Assembly (NCBI GenBank): GCA_017995875.1
Contig: JAGOIB010000063.1
Coordinates: 1-11,717, forward strand
DNA length: 11,717 bases
Origin: Saprospiraceae bacterium
GTDB lineage: Bacteria; Bacteroidota; Bacteroidia; Chitinophagales; Saprospiraceae
Direction of reading: 5' to 3'
Positions 1-7,136 of this stretch are shown here, piece after piece. The notes below the pieces were generated by a model. It ran no database searches, was not told the origin of the DNA, and worked only from the letters and a program-made list of their open reading frames with translations. The position numbers were made by a program, and so were the translations under genes. Within the stretch, counting starts at the first letter, position 1. The number at the start of each line of letters is the position of its first letter.

Positions 1-1293
1 TATGTAGGATTAGTGACAGGCACCTGTTTTGCGGAAACGGGCAATGATGTCACCTGCATCGACAACAATGCGGACAAGGTAGCCAGCCTCCAGGCCGGCA
101 AGATCACCATCTTCGAGCCTGGGCTTGAAGTGCTCTTCGACCGGAGCCGCGAACAGGATCGTTTACATTTTACCACTTCCCTGGCTGATGGTATTAAGGA
201 TGCCCAGATCATTTTCCTTGCGCTGCCTACACCTCCCGGAATGGATGGATCTGCCGATCTCTCCTATATCCTTGGTGTCGCCGAAGACCTCTCCAAAATC
301 ATCACCAGCTATAAGGTAATCGTTGACAAGAGCACTGTTCCTGTCGGGACTTCCGAAAAGGTGCGTGATATCATGTTGAAAAACCTGTCACCGGATTTGT
401 TTGATGTAGTCTCCAATCCTGAATTTCTTCGTGAAGGTGTCGCAGTTGAAGATTTCATGAAACCTGATCGTGTTGTCATCGGTGTGTCATCACCAAAAGC
501 ACAACAGGTCATGGAACGCTTATACAAACCTTTCGTGCGACAAGGCAATCCGATTCTTTTTATGGATGAGCGCTCTGCAGAAATGACCAAGTATGCAGCT
601 AATGCTTATCTCGCTGCAAGAATTTCGTTTATGAATGAGATCGCCAATCTCTGCGAACGAACCGGCGCTAATGTAGATCATGTGCGCAGAGGTATTGGCA
701 GTGACACACGTATAGGCAAACGATTTTTATTTCCGGGTGTAGGGTATGGTGGAAGCTGTTTTCCGAAAGATGTGCAGGCTCTTCACCTCACGTCCAAAGA
801 ACATCATTACGAATTCAGAATACTGGATGCTGTTATGGATGTTAACCAACGCCAGAAACATATCCTGTCACAAAAAATAGTTGCTCATTTCCATGGCGAT
901 ATACGTGGTCGACGCATTGCTGTATGGGGCCTTGCCTTCAAACCTAATACAGATGATGTGCGGGAAGCACCGGCGATGGATATCATCAGTGATCTGTTAG
1001 AGGCAGGAGCAGAGGTAATGGCGACAGACCCGGAAGCTATTCCAAATTTCAAACAATACTTCCAGGGTAAGGTGACGTATACTGAGGATATGTATGATGT
1101 CCTCGATGGCGCGGATGCCCTGGCGATCGTGACGGAGTGGAATGAATTCCGCACACCGGATTTTCCACAGATCAAATCAAGAATGAAATCCCCTGTCATC
1201 TTTGATGGCCGCAATATCTATGACCTGGAGGATATCCCCGGTGATTTTTTCTATTCCAGTATAGGAAGGGAAATCATCTACCCCAAACAATAA
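1..1293 (+). CDS. ugd: UDP-glucose 6-dehydrogenase, 5'-truncated by the window edge
   Basis: This enzyme oxidises UDP-glucose to UDP-glucuronate with two NAD+ in the cytoplasm, supplying uronic acid for surface polysaccharide. The frame is open from base 1 (YVGLVTGTCFAE), which is the end of the Rossmann GxGYVG loop. About ten N-terminal residues and the true start therefore lie outside the window; the GTG at 13 is internal. In visible numbering, I see STVPVGT at 111-117, NPEFLREG at 139-146, K197 and N201 in the central helix (KYAAN), and the catalytic cysteine C253 in GGSCFPKD with D257. The C-terminal domain carries GLAFKPNTDDVRE around 310-322. All expected active-site residues are present and the visible length of 430 fits the family. 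The TAA stop overlaps the ATG of the aminotransferase, so the two are almost certainly co-transcribed. A related UDP-sugar 6-dehydrogenase (for example UDP-GlcNAc) cannot be fully excluded, but the motifs fit UDP-glucose best. Confidence 0.94.
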   Translation, partial: YVGLVTGTCFAETGNDVTCIDNNADKVASLQAGKITIFEPGLEVLFDRSREQDRLHFTTSLADGIKDAQIIFLALPTPPGMDGSADLSYILGVAEDLSKIITSYKVIVDKSTVPVGTSEKVRDIMLKNLSPDLFDVVSNPEFLREGVAVEDFMKPDRVVIGVSSPKAQQVMERLYKPFVRQGNPILFMDERSAEMTKYAANAYLAARISFMNEIANLCERTGANVDHVRRGIGSDTRIGKRFLFPGVGYGGSCFPKDVQALHLTSKEHHYEFRILDAVMDVNQRQKHILSQKIVAHFHGDIRGRRIAVWGLAFKPNTDDVREAPAMDIISDLLEAGAEVMATDPEAIPNFKQYFQGKVTYTEDMYDVLDGADALAIVTEWNEFRTPDFPQIKSRMKSPVIFDGRNIYDLEDIPGDFFYSSIGREIIYPKQ

Positions 1294-2426
1294 TGACTAT
1301 GCAAAAGATACAAATGGTCGATCTGCAGGCCCAATACAAACCATTGAAAAAGGAGATTGATGCACGTATCATTACCTGTATAGAAAGTGGGGCATTTATC
1401 CATGGGCCCGAAGTCAAAACCCTCGAAACAGATCTCGGAAAATTTCATGATAATGCGCATGTCATAGCCTGCGCTAACGGCACCGATGCACTTCAGATTG
1501 CCTTGATGGCACTCAACCTTGAGCCCGGTGATGAAGTGATTGTTCCTTCGTTTACATTTGTCGCGAGTGTGGAAGTGATTGCGTTGCTTGGATTAAAACC
1601 CATAGTAGTCGATGTTGATCCAAGATCGTTTCTGATGAAGACGGAGGATATAGAAGCTAGTCTCTCACCACGTACGAAAGCGATTATTCCTGTTCATCTG
1701 TTTGGGCAGTGTGTCAACATGAAGACGTTGATGCATATTGCAAAGTCACGCGATCTCTTTGTGATCGAGGACAATGCACAATCGATTGGTGCCCGTTGTA
1801 TAACCTCTGATGACAACCGTCAGATGTCAGGTACGATAGGTCATATCGGATGCACTTCTTTTTATCCTGCCAAAAACCTTGGATGTTATGGAGACGGGGG
1901 TGCTATGTTTTCAAGAGATGACAAGATGGCCCATCAGCTCAGGATGGTAGCTAATCATGGCATGGAAAAAAGATACTATCATGATATCATTGGTGTCAAT
2001 AGTCGTCTTGATTCCATACAGGCTGCGATACTCAATGTCAAATTACCCCATCTTGAAAAATGGAACCAGTTGCGCCGCGCTGCTGCTGATAAATATGACG
2101 CCCGGTTGGGTAAAATCGCAAACATCCTTACGCCTGCGCGTGTAGCGTGGTCTGATCACGTATTTCATCAATATACTATCCGGGTTACGGATGGCCGTCG
2201 TGATGAGCTGCAAAAATACCTGGCTGACCAGCAAATCCCTTCGATGATTTATTATCCTGTACCGATGCATGAGCAGGCTGCCTTCAACAAACTTGTTCGC
2301 AGGCGTGTGCCCCTCATGAATACGGAGAAGATTAGTAAAGAAGTGCTTTCACTACCTATGCATCCGGATTTGCAGGATGATCAGATTGATTACATCTGTG
2401 AACATGTAGGGAAATTCTTCCAGTGA
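1293..2426 (+). CDS. DegT/DnrJ/EryC1/StrS-family PLP sugar aminotransferase
   Basis: The product is a fold-type I, PLP-dependent aminotransferase. This family moves an amino group, usually from glutamate, onto a keto-sugar nucleotide to make amino sugars for capsule or O-antigen. Visible motifs are the N-terminal MVDLQAQY, the cofactor-binding NGTDA at 62-66, PSFTFVAS, PVHLFGQ, VIEDNAQS with D160 (contacts the pyridine nitrogen), and FYPAKNLG with K194 as the Schiff-base lysine. The length of 377 residues is normal. The ATG at 1293 overlaps the preceding TAA by one base; a second in-frame ATG at 1299 gives a start closer to typical family N-termini and is equally plausible. Pairing with a UDP-glucose dehydrogenase suggests an amino- or uronic-acid-sugar pathway such as the WbpE type, but the substrate cannot be assigned from sequence. 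The TGA stop lies inside the first unit of an octamer repeat array. Confidence 0.93.
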   Translation: MTMQKIQMVDLQAQYKPLKKEIDARIITCIESGAFIHGPEVKTLETDLGKFHDNAHVIACANGTDALQIALMALNLEPGDEVIVPSFTFVASVEVIALLGLKPIVVDVDPRSFLMKTEDIEASLSPRTKAIIPVHLFGQCVNMKTLMHIAKSRDLFVIEDNAQSIGARCITSDDNRQMSGTIGHIGCTSFYPAKNLGCYGDGGAMFSRDDKMAHQLRMVANHGMEKRYYHDIIGVNSRLDSIQAAILNVKLPHLEKWNQLRRAAADKYDARLGKIANILTPARVAWSDHVFHQYTIRVTDGRRDELQKYLADQQIPSMIYYPVPMHEQAAFNKLVRRRVPLMNTEKISKEVLSLPMHPDLQDDQIDYICEHVGKFFQ

Positions 2427-2528
2427 GAACGTGAGACTCCTTCGCGCTTTGAATGGAATTTCATTAACATTCAAAGGCTTCGGCGACCGAAGGAGCGTGA
2501 GAACGTGAGAACGTGAGAGCGTGAGAAG
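2423..2528. repeat. GTGAGAAC octamer repeats flanking a nested inverted repeat
   Basis: Two head-to-tail copies of an octamer (GTGAGAAC at 2423-2430, GTGAGACT at 2431-2438) sit left of a palindrome. Four more follow on the right: GTGAGAAC at 2497 and 2505, GTGAGAGC at 2513, GTGAGAAG at 2521. Between them, CTCCTTCG (2437-2444) pairs with CGAAGGAG (2488-2495), and CTTTGAATG (2447-2455) pairs with CATTCAAAG (2468-2476). A competing hairpin, CTTCGG (2478-2483) with CCGAAG (2487-2492), reuses part of the outer arm. The first octamer contains the aminotransferase stop codon. It could be a variable-number tandem repeat invaded by, or expanded around, a hairpin. The function is unknown. Confidence 0.85.
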
Positions 2529-2619
2529 GTGGAAATTAATTAGAAAATGATTCTACCTGCCGTCAAAGACGGCCAACATGATACTTCAATAGAAATATTT
2601 TTTTTGATCTATCGTACGC

Positions 2620-2684
2620 GGGCTTAGATGCAATCTAAGCCCAACGGTCTTTTTTTGGGGCCTGCGGCCTCAATCGAAGAGACC
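2620..2684 (+). terminator. Palindrome plus AACGGTC linker and T-run (possible terminator)
   Basis: A perfect 10-bp stem, GGGCTTAGAT (2620-2629) and ATCTAAGCCC (2633-2642) with a GCA loop, is followed by AACGGTC and seven T's (2650-2656). A second hairpin follows (GGGGCC-TGC-GGCCTC, 2657-2671), and AGACC at 2680-2684 can pair back to GGTCT at 2646-2650. The T-run is seven bases from the stem, unlike a textbook intrinsic terminator, and the site lies about 190 bp after the aminotransferase stop. A related arrangement with the same CAACGGTCTTT linker occurs at 7885-7930. Confidence 0.5.
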
Positions 2685-2695
2685 TTTGAAAAAAT

Positions 2696-2789
2696 CATTT
2701 CGAATAAGTAGAAGCATGTGCCTTTTCTCCCCCCTTGGCCCCCTATATGGGGGTAAACGTTCATCTCGAATAGGTATAATCATGTGACC
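2696..2789. repeat. Diverged direct repeat pair of about 27 bp
   Basis: The segments 2696-2722 and 2762-2789 share CAT-T/C-TCGAATA-A/G-GTA-N-AA-N-CATGTG followed by CC or ACC. They are about 65 bp apart, with a C-run and the CCCCC-TATAT-GGGGG hairpin between them. The identity is too long for chance but no function is apparent. Confidence 0.6.
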
Positions 2790-2962
2790 AAAAACTGTTT
2801 GAACATCTCAAAGACCTATTTCATGCAAAATCACGTCTCTTTATGGTTAGAATCTTTTGAAAGAAATAGGACCATGAAAATCGAATAAGCGAGAAAGCAA
2901 ACCAGGAAACAAAACTATTGCTCAGCACAATAAGTGAGTTTTTTTGGTCACGAGGTTTTTTG

Positions 2963-2989
2963 TTACTTTTTTTCCGGAAAAAAAAGTAA
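2963..2989. repeat. A/T-rich palindrome centred on CCGG
   Basis: TTAC followed by seven T's and CC (2963-2975) mirrors GG, eight A's and GTAA (2976-2989). On either strand it would form a hairpin of about 12 bp. It lies 26 bp upstream of the deacetylase -7 box. Palindromes of this style are familiar between genes in Bacteroidota and may act as terminators or transcription insulators; that role is inferred. Confidence 0.6.
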
Positions 2990-3014
2990 GACCATCTCCC
3001 TCCACGGGAGTGGT

Positions 3015-3022
3015 TATCTTTG
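3015..3022 (+). promoter_or_regulatory. Promoter -7 box of the deacetylase-like gene
   Basis: TATCTTTG matches the Bacteroidota -7 consensus TAnnTTTG exactly and ends 7 nt before the ATG at 3030. Transcription should begin at or within a few bases of the start codon, so little or no 5' leader is expected. No clear -33 TTG element is seen. The 18-bp palindrome found ahead of three other genes in this window is absent here. Confidence 0.6.
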
Positions 3023-3029
3023 ATCCACA

Positions 3030-4364
3030 ATGATCACTGTCCACATCCCGAATAACTTCATCCCTGAGCGCACGTATGCGGTCAGGACGTTGCTGACGCA
3101 CTATTGTGGAATTCCGGTGGAGGTTGTGGTGGATCAACACTCCTCACAATATGAATTGAAGTGGGAGGACAAATCCATAGTGATCGCAGATGCTTTCTTT
3201 GGAAAAATTCCTGAAGGGCAAACGTATGCAGATGCAGTCAATATCCCCAAACAGATCATTGAAGCCTCTTCCGTCGGTTTTGATAATATTCCGATCCTTT
3301 TTGGTAAAGAGCAACTGGAGATTACACGTGAACGGATTGTTTGTCATGTGGATCTTTTTGCAGGTGTGTTTTTTATGCTGACACGATGGGAAGAATCGCT
3401 TGGTAAACATAAAGATCTGCATGATCGGTTTCCAGCATCTGAAGCATTGGTGGTCAAGCAAGCAGGATATATCCTACGACCAATAGTTGATGAATATTCC
3501 TTCTTACTTCGAACTTGGTTATTGGCTATTGGGTATTCAATACCAGAACAATCATCGAAATACAAAATAGTCCTCAGTTGCGATGTCGATATCCCTTACT
3601 ACTGGCGTAGCAAACCTTTGTGGAAAAACCTGGGTGGAAGGTTACTCAAACATTGGAACATTATAAGCACTGTCCATGATTACAAATCATTCAGATCTGT
3701 GAAAGCATTAAACGATAAAGATCCGTATGATACGTATGATTACCTGATGGATCTTGCTGAAAAGGGCGGCAATAAAATGCAATTCAATTTTATCGGTGGT
3801 GGTAAAACAAAATATGAAGGTTACTATCAAATTGATGAACCTCATATCAAGACCTTGATAAAACATATTATCTCGCGAGGACATCATATTGGCGTTCATC
3901 CGAGTTATGATTCATACATGGATGGTTTGATGATACGTAGGGAAAAAGAAGCTGTGGCTTCAAGCACTGGAATTTCAGTGGTGCGCTCACGTCAGCATTA
4001 CTTACGATTTTCAGTTCCTGAAACGTGGCAGAAATTATCTGCTGCGGGCATTATAGAAGACAGCACACTTGGCTATGCGGCAGAGCCGGGTTTCCGTTGC
4101 GGTACTTGCAAGCCATTTCCGGTATTTGAGATCCACCAGCGTGAACAATTGCCTTTGACCGAAAGGCCTTTGCTGATCATGGATGTATCGTTCCGGATGT
4201 ATAAAAATCTTTCCATCGAAGAGAGTATCAAGCTCAGTGAGAAAATAAAAGAACAGGTTAAAAAACACAATGGGGAGTTGGTAGTGCTTTGGCACAATTC
4301 AAACTTAAGTGTTTTGGATGGATGGGGAGATTGGAAGGAAGTGCTGGAGAAAATAATCAATTAA
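3030..4364 (+). CDS. Polysaccharide deacetylase-like protein (CE4/NodB-type fold)
   Basis: This 444-residue cytoplasmic-looking protein has no signal peptide. It resembles the 'polysaccharide deacetylase family' proteins common in Bacteroidota capsule and exopolysaccharide loci. The N-terminal ~175 residues form a separate, less conserved module. The C-terminal half has the deacetylase landmarks: LSCDVD with D185 and D187 (motif 1), GHHIGVHPSYDS at 284-295 (motif 2), a conserved RQHYLRFS, RCGTCKPFPVF, and VVLWHNS near the end. In classical CE4 enzymes motif 2 supplies two metal-binding histidines (HxxxH). Here H290 is followed four residues later by aspartate (D294), so metal binding or activity may differ. 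The start is supported by the adjacent -7 box. Context after the sugar-nucleotide genes suggests polysaccharide modification or assembly; the substrate is unknown. The gene ends 19 nt before a hairpin shared with the opposing gene. Confidence 0.82.
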   Translation: MITVHIPNNFIPERTYAVRTLLTHYCGIPVEVVVDQHSSQYELKWEDKSIVIADAFFGKIPEGQTYADAVNIPKQIIEASSVGFDNIPILFGKEQLEITRERIVCHVDLFAGVFFMLTRWEESLGKHKDLHDRFPASEALVVKQAGYILRPIVDEYSFLLRTWLLAIGYSIPEQSSKYKIVLSCDVDIPYYWRSKPLWKNLGGRLLKHWNIISTVHDYKSFRSVKALNDKDPYDTYDYLMDLAEKGGNKMQFNFIGGGKTKYEGYYQIDEPHIKTLIKHIISRGHHIGVHPSYDSYMDGLMIRREKEAVASSTGISVVRSRQHYLRFSVPETWQKLSAAGIIEDSTLGYAAEPGFRCGTCKPFPVFEIHQREQLPLTERPLLIMDVSFRMYKNLSIEESIKLSEKIKEQVKKHNGELVVLWHNSNLSVLDGWGDWKEVLEKIIN

Positions 4365-4383
4365 CCATCTGGCTTGATATAAA

Positions 4384-4415
4384 GATGGCTACCCTTTGGC
4401 AGCCATCTCGTTTTT
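4384..4415. terminator. Bidirectional terminator between convergent genes
   Basis: GATGGCTACC (4384-4393) and GGCAGCCATC (4398-4407) form a 10-bp stem with one G-T pair and a 4-nt loop. On the + strand it follows the deacetylase stop by 19 nt and is trailed by TCG and five T's (4411-4415). On the - strand it closes the 104-nt repeat element after the secreted-protein gene and is trailed by TTTATAT. A homologous hairpin occurs in each of the other copies of that element. Confidence 0.75.
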
Positions 4416-4487
4416 CCGACAGGCATTTAGCTCCTTTTCCGAGAAAGAGTTAGAAAGTTTCCTTTCTATGCCGTACAGATGTTATGT
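4384..4487 (-). ncRNA. Structured 3'-UTR repeat element, copy 1 (candidate RNA)
   Basis: This 104-nt stretch begins 8 nt after the stop codon of the secreted-protein gene on the - strand. It aligns without gaps to 7137-7240, with about 15 differences. On the - strand it can fold as: a TAGAAAG-GAAA-CTTTCTA hairpin with a GNRA tetraloop (4468-4451); CTCTTT/AAGGAG around a 7-nt CTCGGAA loop (4449-4431); a GGCA/TGCC pairing that encloses both; and the terminal GATGGCTGCC/GGTAGCCATC hairpin. A longer-range CATCT (4481-4477)/AGATG (4408-4404) pairing is possible but would compete with the terminal hairpin. Stem differences from copy 2 preserve pairing. I do not recognise a named RNA family; it could be a 3'-UTR stability or termination module or a dispersed repeat. 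Confidence 0.6.
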
Positions 4488-4495
4488 AATAAATT

Positions 4496-6817
4496 TTATT
4501 GGACCATCACTTTCTTTGAAACAAGCTGATGGCCTGAACGAACCTGCAGGAAGTATATGCCTGATGGCATGGTACTTACATTCAATTCTGTTTGTTGTAT
4601 TGGGCTACTATACCTTTCATTCCCTACTACCTTTCCTGTCATATCACGTAGTGTATATTCATCCATGAGGTTTGCATCGGTCATTTGAATGTTTAGTAAT
4701 CCTGAAGTAGGGTTAGGAAAAACATTCATCATCTTCGCATCACCTTGTACATCCTTGACAGCTGTCGCATCACCAAAGTAAACGGAGGCATGTATGCTCG
4801 ATGAAATCACAGGATCACAAAAGGAATAAAGGAATATCTCCAGGTTAGGATATGACAATTCTGGTGACCCTTGCTGCTGCGTGACATTGATGATAAGATC
4901 CTCCACACAAGAGTGGGCTGCGATATTAAACTCCTGGCCAAAATCATTTCCATTGAGGGCTACACCAGCTGCTTTAACCTCTGCGCCATTGAGGTTTGAT
5001 TGTGCATTGAGCTTGAGGAAATATTGGCGTGGTTCGTTGGATTCATTGCATAAATCAACTTTAAATGTAGCGACAGAACCATCCGGATTTCCGGCAGAAT
5101 ATATGCTCTTATCCGTTGTGTTGGCAATCACCAGATCGGGTTGGTCTCTTTGATATCCGCCTTCATACGGGCAACTAGTTTTTGATCCGGGGTTCACCCT
5201 GAATACAGGTGTGCCAAACATTGGGTCACGCACGATATCCACACTAAATATATCACCACCATCGTCATCGGTCAGTGTATAGTCCAGAACCTGAGCCGAT
5301 TCAGAGGACTCATTTTCGGTGGCGCCAAAACGCTCTGAAGTTGCATATTCATATCCCAGCCCAAAGCCTGAACCGGCGATGTTGACCACTACATCAAGTC
5401 CAAACGTTCCTTCAATATAATGTTCCGTTGTAATGGATGAAGTATTGACAATTTCTATAGAAGATGAATGGGTTTGTGTATTTCCGGCACTATACGTCAC
5501 CAGACCTAGTGTATCATTTCCTGGATTGCTTTTATTCGCTTCATTGAGTGCAAGTACTTGCTCCCAGACATCAATCTGGTTTTGGGACTGGTTTCTGACC
5601 CTCTCATTCTGCAGTGTATCACCTGCCAGTAAGTTTAATGTGGCGATTTGTGAATGAATGGCACTTTCGGTATACACAAACTTCCGGTCAGAACCCGGCA
5701 CAGGCGCATACACGAGGGCCTTGTCCATAAATGGAGGTCCGCAGTCCCTGATGGCAATCACATCATACATGCCAAAATACAATTCCCTTCCAAAACCGAT
5801 AAATACATCTCCCCCACCCTCTGCTCCGGGAAGATCTGAAGTCGCAAATCCAACACCTGTGCTGATACAAACCTGGTCTGTCGTCGCAAGGATGCTAACA
5901 TCGCCAACATTGGCGCTCCCTTTAAACTCTACATATATCTCATAGTCAACATTCGCAATGAGGCCTATACTACCTTTAACACCAAGTTTGGCTGAACCAT
6001 GAAACATATTTGATTCATCGCGGGCATATTGGGTTTCACGGCTGCGGCACGTTGTTTTATTATCCTGGAATGAAGCACTGCTTCCGTCACCGGGAGGATC
6101 ATGAAGAATCATATAAGGGATCTGGGGATCAAGTGTGGTTCCGAGTATAGGGGTCTCCTGTTCAGGATGAATGGGCCCGACAACATACACAGGAATGATA
6201 ATGCTGTTGATTACATACTTGGGACCTCCCAGGTAAAAATCCTGCCTGAGCTGAAAAACAACCGCTCCCTCGGTGGTGCCTCTTGGAAACCGAAGCGTCA
6301 CCTCAAAAGTGTAATCTCCATTGATTTCCTTCAGTACCGCATAGGACTGCCCTGGTTCAAATGTAGCCCCGCCATCAGACGAAATAAAAACAGGGGTTGT
6401 CCCTCCGAGTGGAATGTTGATTACATATTCACCCCCCCCATAAACAGTAAAGCGAACTTTATACGGAACCCCTGCAGTAGCTTTAAGAAAACGCTCCGGT
6501 GATTCACTTTCTAATTCTGCAATTTTTTGAGGTATCAAGACATGAATATCTGATGTGCCACAGGTCGGTCCATAATTGCCGTCAGAACACACATAGCCCC
6601 TTCCGTTTACACCACATACGGGAGATGGCAGTTCACTTATGTTATAAGCGGAAAGGGATTGTTCAAGTTGACCATATATGCTTGTCTGGGAACGTCCGGC
6701 TAACGAGGTGATTAAAATAAACATCATAAGCATATACCGGGAATGACCAGATCGCTTCAGGGATAAACCTGAAACCAACTGTGAAAAAATAGCTGGGTGT
6801 AAAATATTTATTTGCAT
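4496..6817 (-). CDS. Secreted protein with type IX secretion C-terminal sorting domain
   Basis: This is a 773-residue protein of unrecognised central function. The hydrophobic signal segment is MLMMFILITSLAG at 29-41. The first ATG gives an unusual 28-residue basic extension, so the ATG at 6733 (M29) may be the true start. Next comes a cysteine-bearing patch with C68, C77 and C86 (VCGVNGRGYVCSDGNYGPTC). A long, probably beta-rich body follows, with DPMFGTPVFRV and KTSCPYEGGYQRDQPD in its second half. Residues 696-773 form a Por/T9SS type A sorting domain (NVFPNPTSG, LNVSTMPSGIYFLQV, KKVMVQ), so the protein should be exported across the outer membrane and then be cell-attached or released. No catalytic motif was found. 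A candidate promoter lies about 120 nt upstream and a structured repeat follows the stop. It is the most distal gene downstream of the kinase on this strand. Confidence 0.88.
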   Translation of the reverse strand: MQINILHPAIFSQLVSGLSLKRSGHSRYMLMMFILITSLAGRSQTSIYGQLEQSLSAYNISELPSPVCGVNGRGYVCSDGNYGPTCGTSDIHVLIPQKIAELESESPERFLKATAGVPYKVRFTVYGGGEYVINIPLGGTTPVFISSDGGATFEPGQSYAVLKEINGDYTFEVTLRFPRGTTEGAVVFQLRQDFYLGGPKYVINSIIIPVYVVGPIHPEQETPILGTTLDPQIPYMILHDPPGDGSSASFQDNKTTCRSRETQYARDESNMFHGSAKLGVKGSIGLIANVDYEIYVEFKGSANVGDVSILATTDQVCISTGVGFATSDLPGAEGGGDVFIGFGRELYFGMYDVIAIRDCGPPFMDKALVYAPVPGSDRKFVYTESAIHSQIATLNLLAGDTLQNERVRNQSQNQIDVWEQVLALNEANKSNPGNDTLGLVTYSAGNTQTHSSSIEIVNTSSITTEHYIEGTFGLDVVVNIAGSGFGLGYEYATSERFGATENESSESAQVLDYTLTDDDGGDIFSVDIVRDPMFGTPVFRVNPGSKTSCPYEGGYQRDQPDLVIANTTDKSIYSAGNPDGSVATFKVDLCNESNEPRQYFLKLNAQSNLNGAEVKAAGVALNGNDFGQEFNIAAHSCVEDLIINVTQQQGSPELSYPNLEIFLYSFCDPVISSSIHASVYFGDATAVKDVQGDAKMMNVFPNPTSGLLNIQMTDANLMDEYTLRDMTGKVVGNERYSSPIQQTELNVSTMPSGIYFLQVRSGHQLVSKKVMVQ

Positions 6818-6945
6818 AATGAAGTAATTTGAGAAAATAAATAAAGTCGCTAAAAATCAGGACGAATTGAAATTCTTTTTGCTATGGCATAAAGTTGGTT
6901 TTCAGGTTTATCCTGATACCAATAATTAATTTATCCTTATACAGG
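6818..6945 (-). other. About 130-nt A/T-rich leader of the secreted-protein gene
   Basis: Between the candidate -7 box at 6946-6953 and the ATG at 6817 I see no reading frame, strong hairpin or known riboswitch motif. There is no perfect TAnnTTTG close to the ATG. If the upstream promoter is the real one, this gene has a long leader, unlike its neighbours. An unmarked nearer promoter remains possible. Confidence 0.45.
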
Positions 6946-6993
6946 TAAAAATAATGGAGAGGGGGAATGTAGAGAATCACATCTTGATGTGAT
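6946..6993 (-). promoter_or_regulatory. Candidate promoter with 18-bp palindromic operator, copy 1
   Basis: Positions 6976-6993 hold the perfect 8-2-8 palindrome that reads ATCACATCAAGATGTGAT on the - strand. Exactly 22 bp downstream on that strand is TATTTTTA (6953-6946), one base off TAnnTTTG. The same geometry precedes the Rid lipoprotein gene (22 bp) and the response-regulator gene (21 bp). The site probably drives the secreted-protein gene. Confidence 0.55.
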
Positions 6994-7000
6994 ACAAATA

Positions 7001-7078
7001 AAAGATGGCTGCCCCAAAGCAGCCATCATGTTTTCCAAAAGCATTATACTTTTCTCCTGAGAAAACCTCCGGGAGCAA
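7001..7078 (-). terminator. Degenerate third copy of the 3'-UTR element with strong terminator
   Basis: On the - strand, GATGGCTGC (7027-7019) and GCAGCCATC (7012-7004) form a perfect 9-bp stem followed by TTTTATTTG, a good intrinsic terminator. Upstream, TTTTCTC/GAGAAAA (7065-7050), AATGC and TTTGGAAAACATG line up with the second half of the 104-nt element, but its GAAA-tetraloop hairpin is missing. It follows copy 2 by about 60 nt and would end the Rid lipoprotein transcript just before the next gene's operator. Confidence 0.65.
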
Positions 7079-7136
7079 TAAAAAAGGAAGACATTATGTA
7101 TATTTATTTGGGTACTATGTATCTTTAATAAATAGA

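Larger units (their letters stand above)
2427..3029. other. 603-bp hairpin-rich intergenic region without a recognisable gene
   Basis: I see no credible coding sequence here. The short minus-strand frames reaching into its right end are low-complexity or antisense to the next gene. The stretch holds the octamer array, a GCCGTC-AAA-GACGGC hairpin (2559-2573), the palindrome and T-run at 2620-2656, a diverged direct repeat (2696-2789), a CCCCC-TATAT-GGGGG hairpin (2739-2753), an 8-bp inverted repeat CCTATTTC (2815-2822)/GAAATAGG (2863-2870), an A/T-rich palindrome (2963-2989) and, at its end, the promoter of the deacetylase gene. Confidence 0.8.

Noticed and set aside
13..15. GTG as start of the dehydrogenase
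   Set aside because: The frame is open upstream and the preceding codons encode YVGL of the Rossmann loop, so the real start is outside the window.
2423..2528. Possible CRISPR-like repeat array
   Set aside because: Units are only 8 bp and adjoin without spacers, and no cas genes are present.
2821..3140. Two minus-strand small frames before the deacetylase gene
   Set aside because: They are rich in lysine and phenylalanine from the A/T palindrome, lack homology signs, and one overlaps the deacetylase coding sequence.
4396..4668. Plus-strand 90-residue reading frame
   Set aside because: It covers the repeat element and antisense of the T9SS sorting domain, which is clearly coding on the other strand.
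6976..6993. CRP/FNR-type site
   Set aside because: CRP sites read TGTGA-N6-TCACA; here the halves are in the opposite order (TCACA-N6-TGTGA), so the match is to the letters but not to the arrangement.
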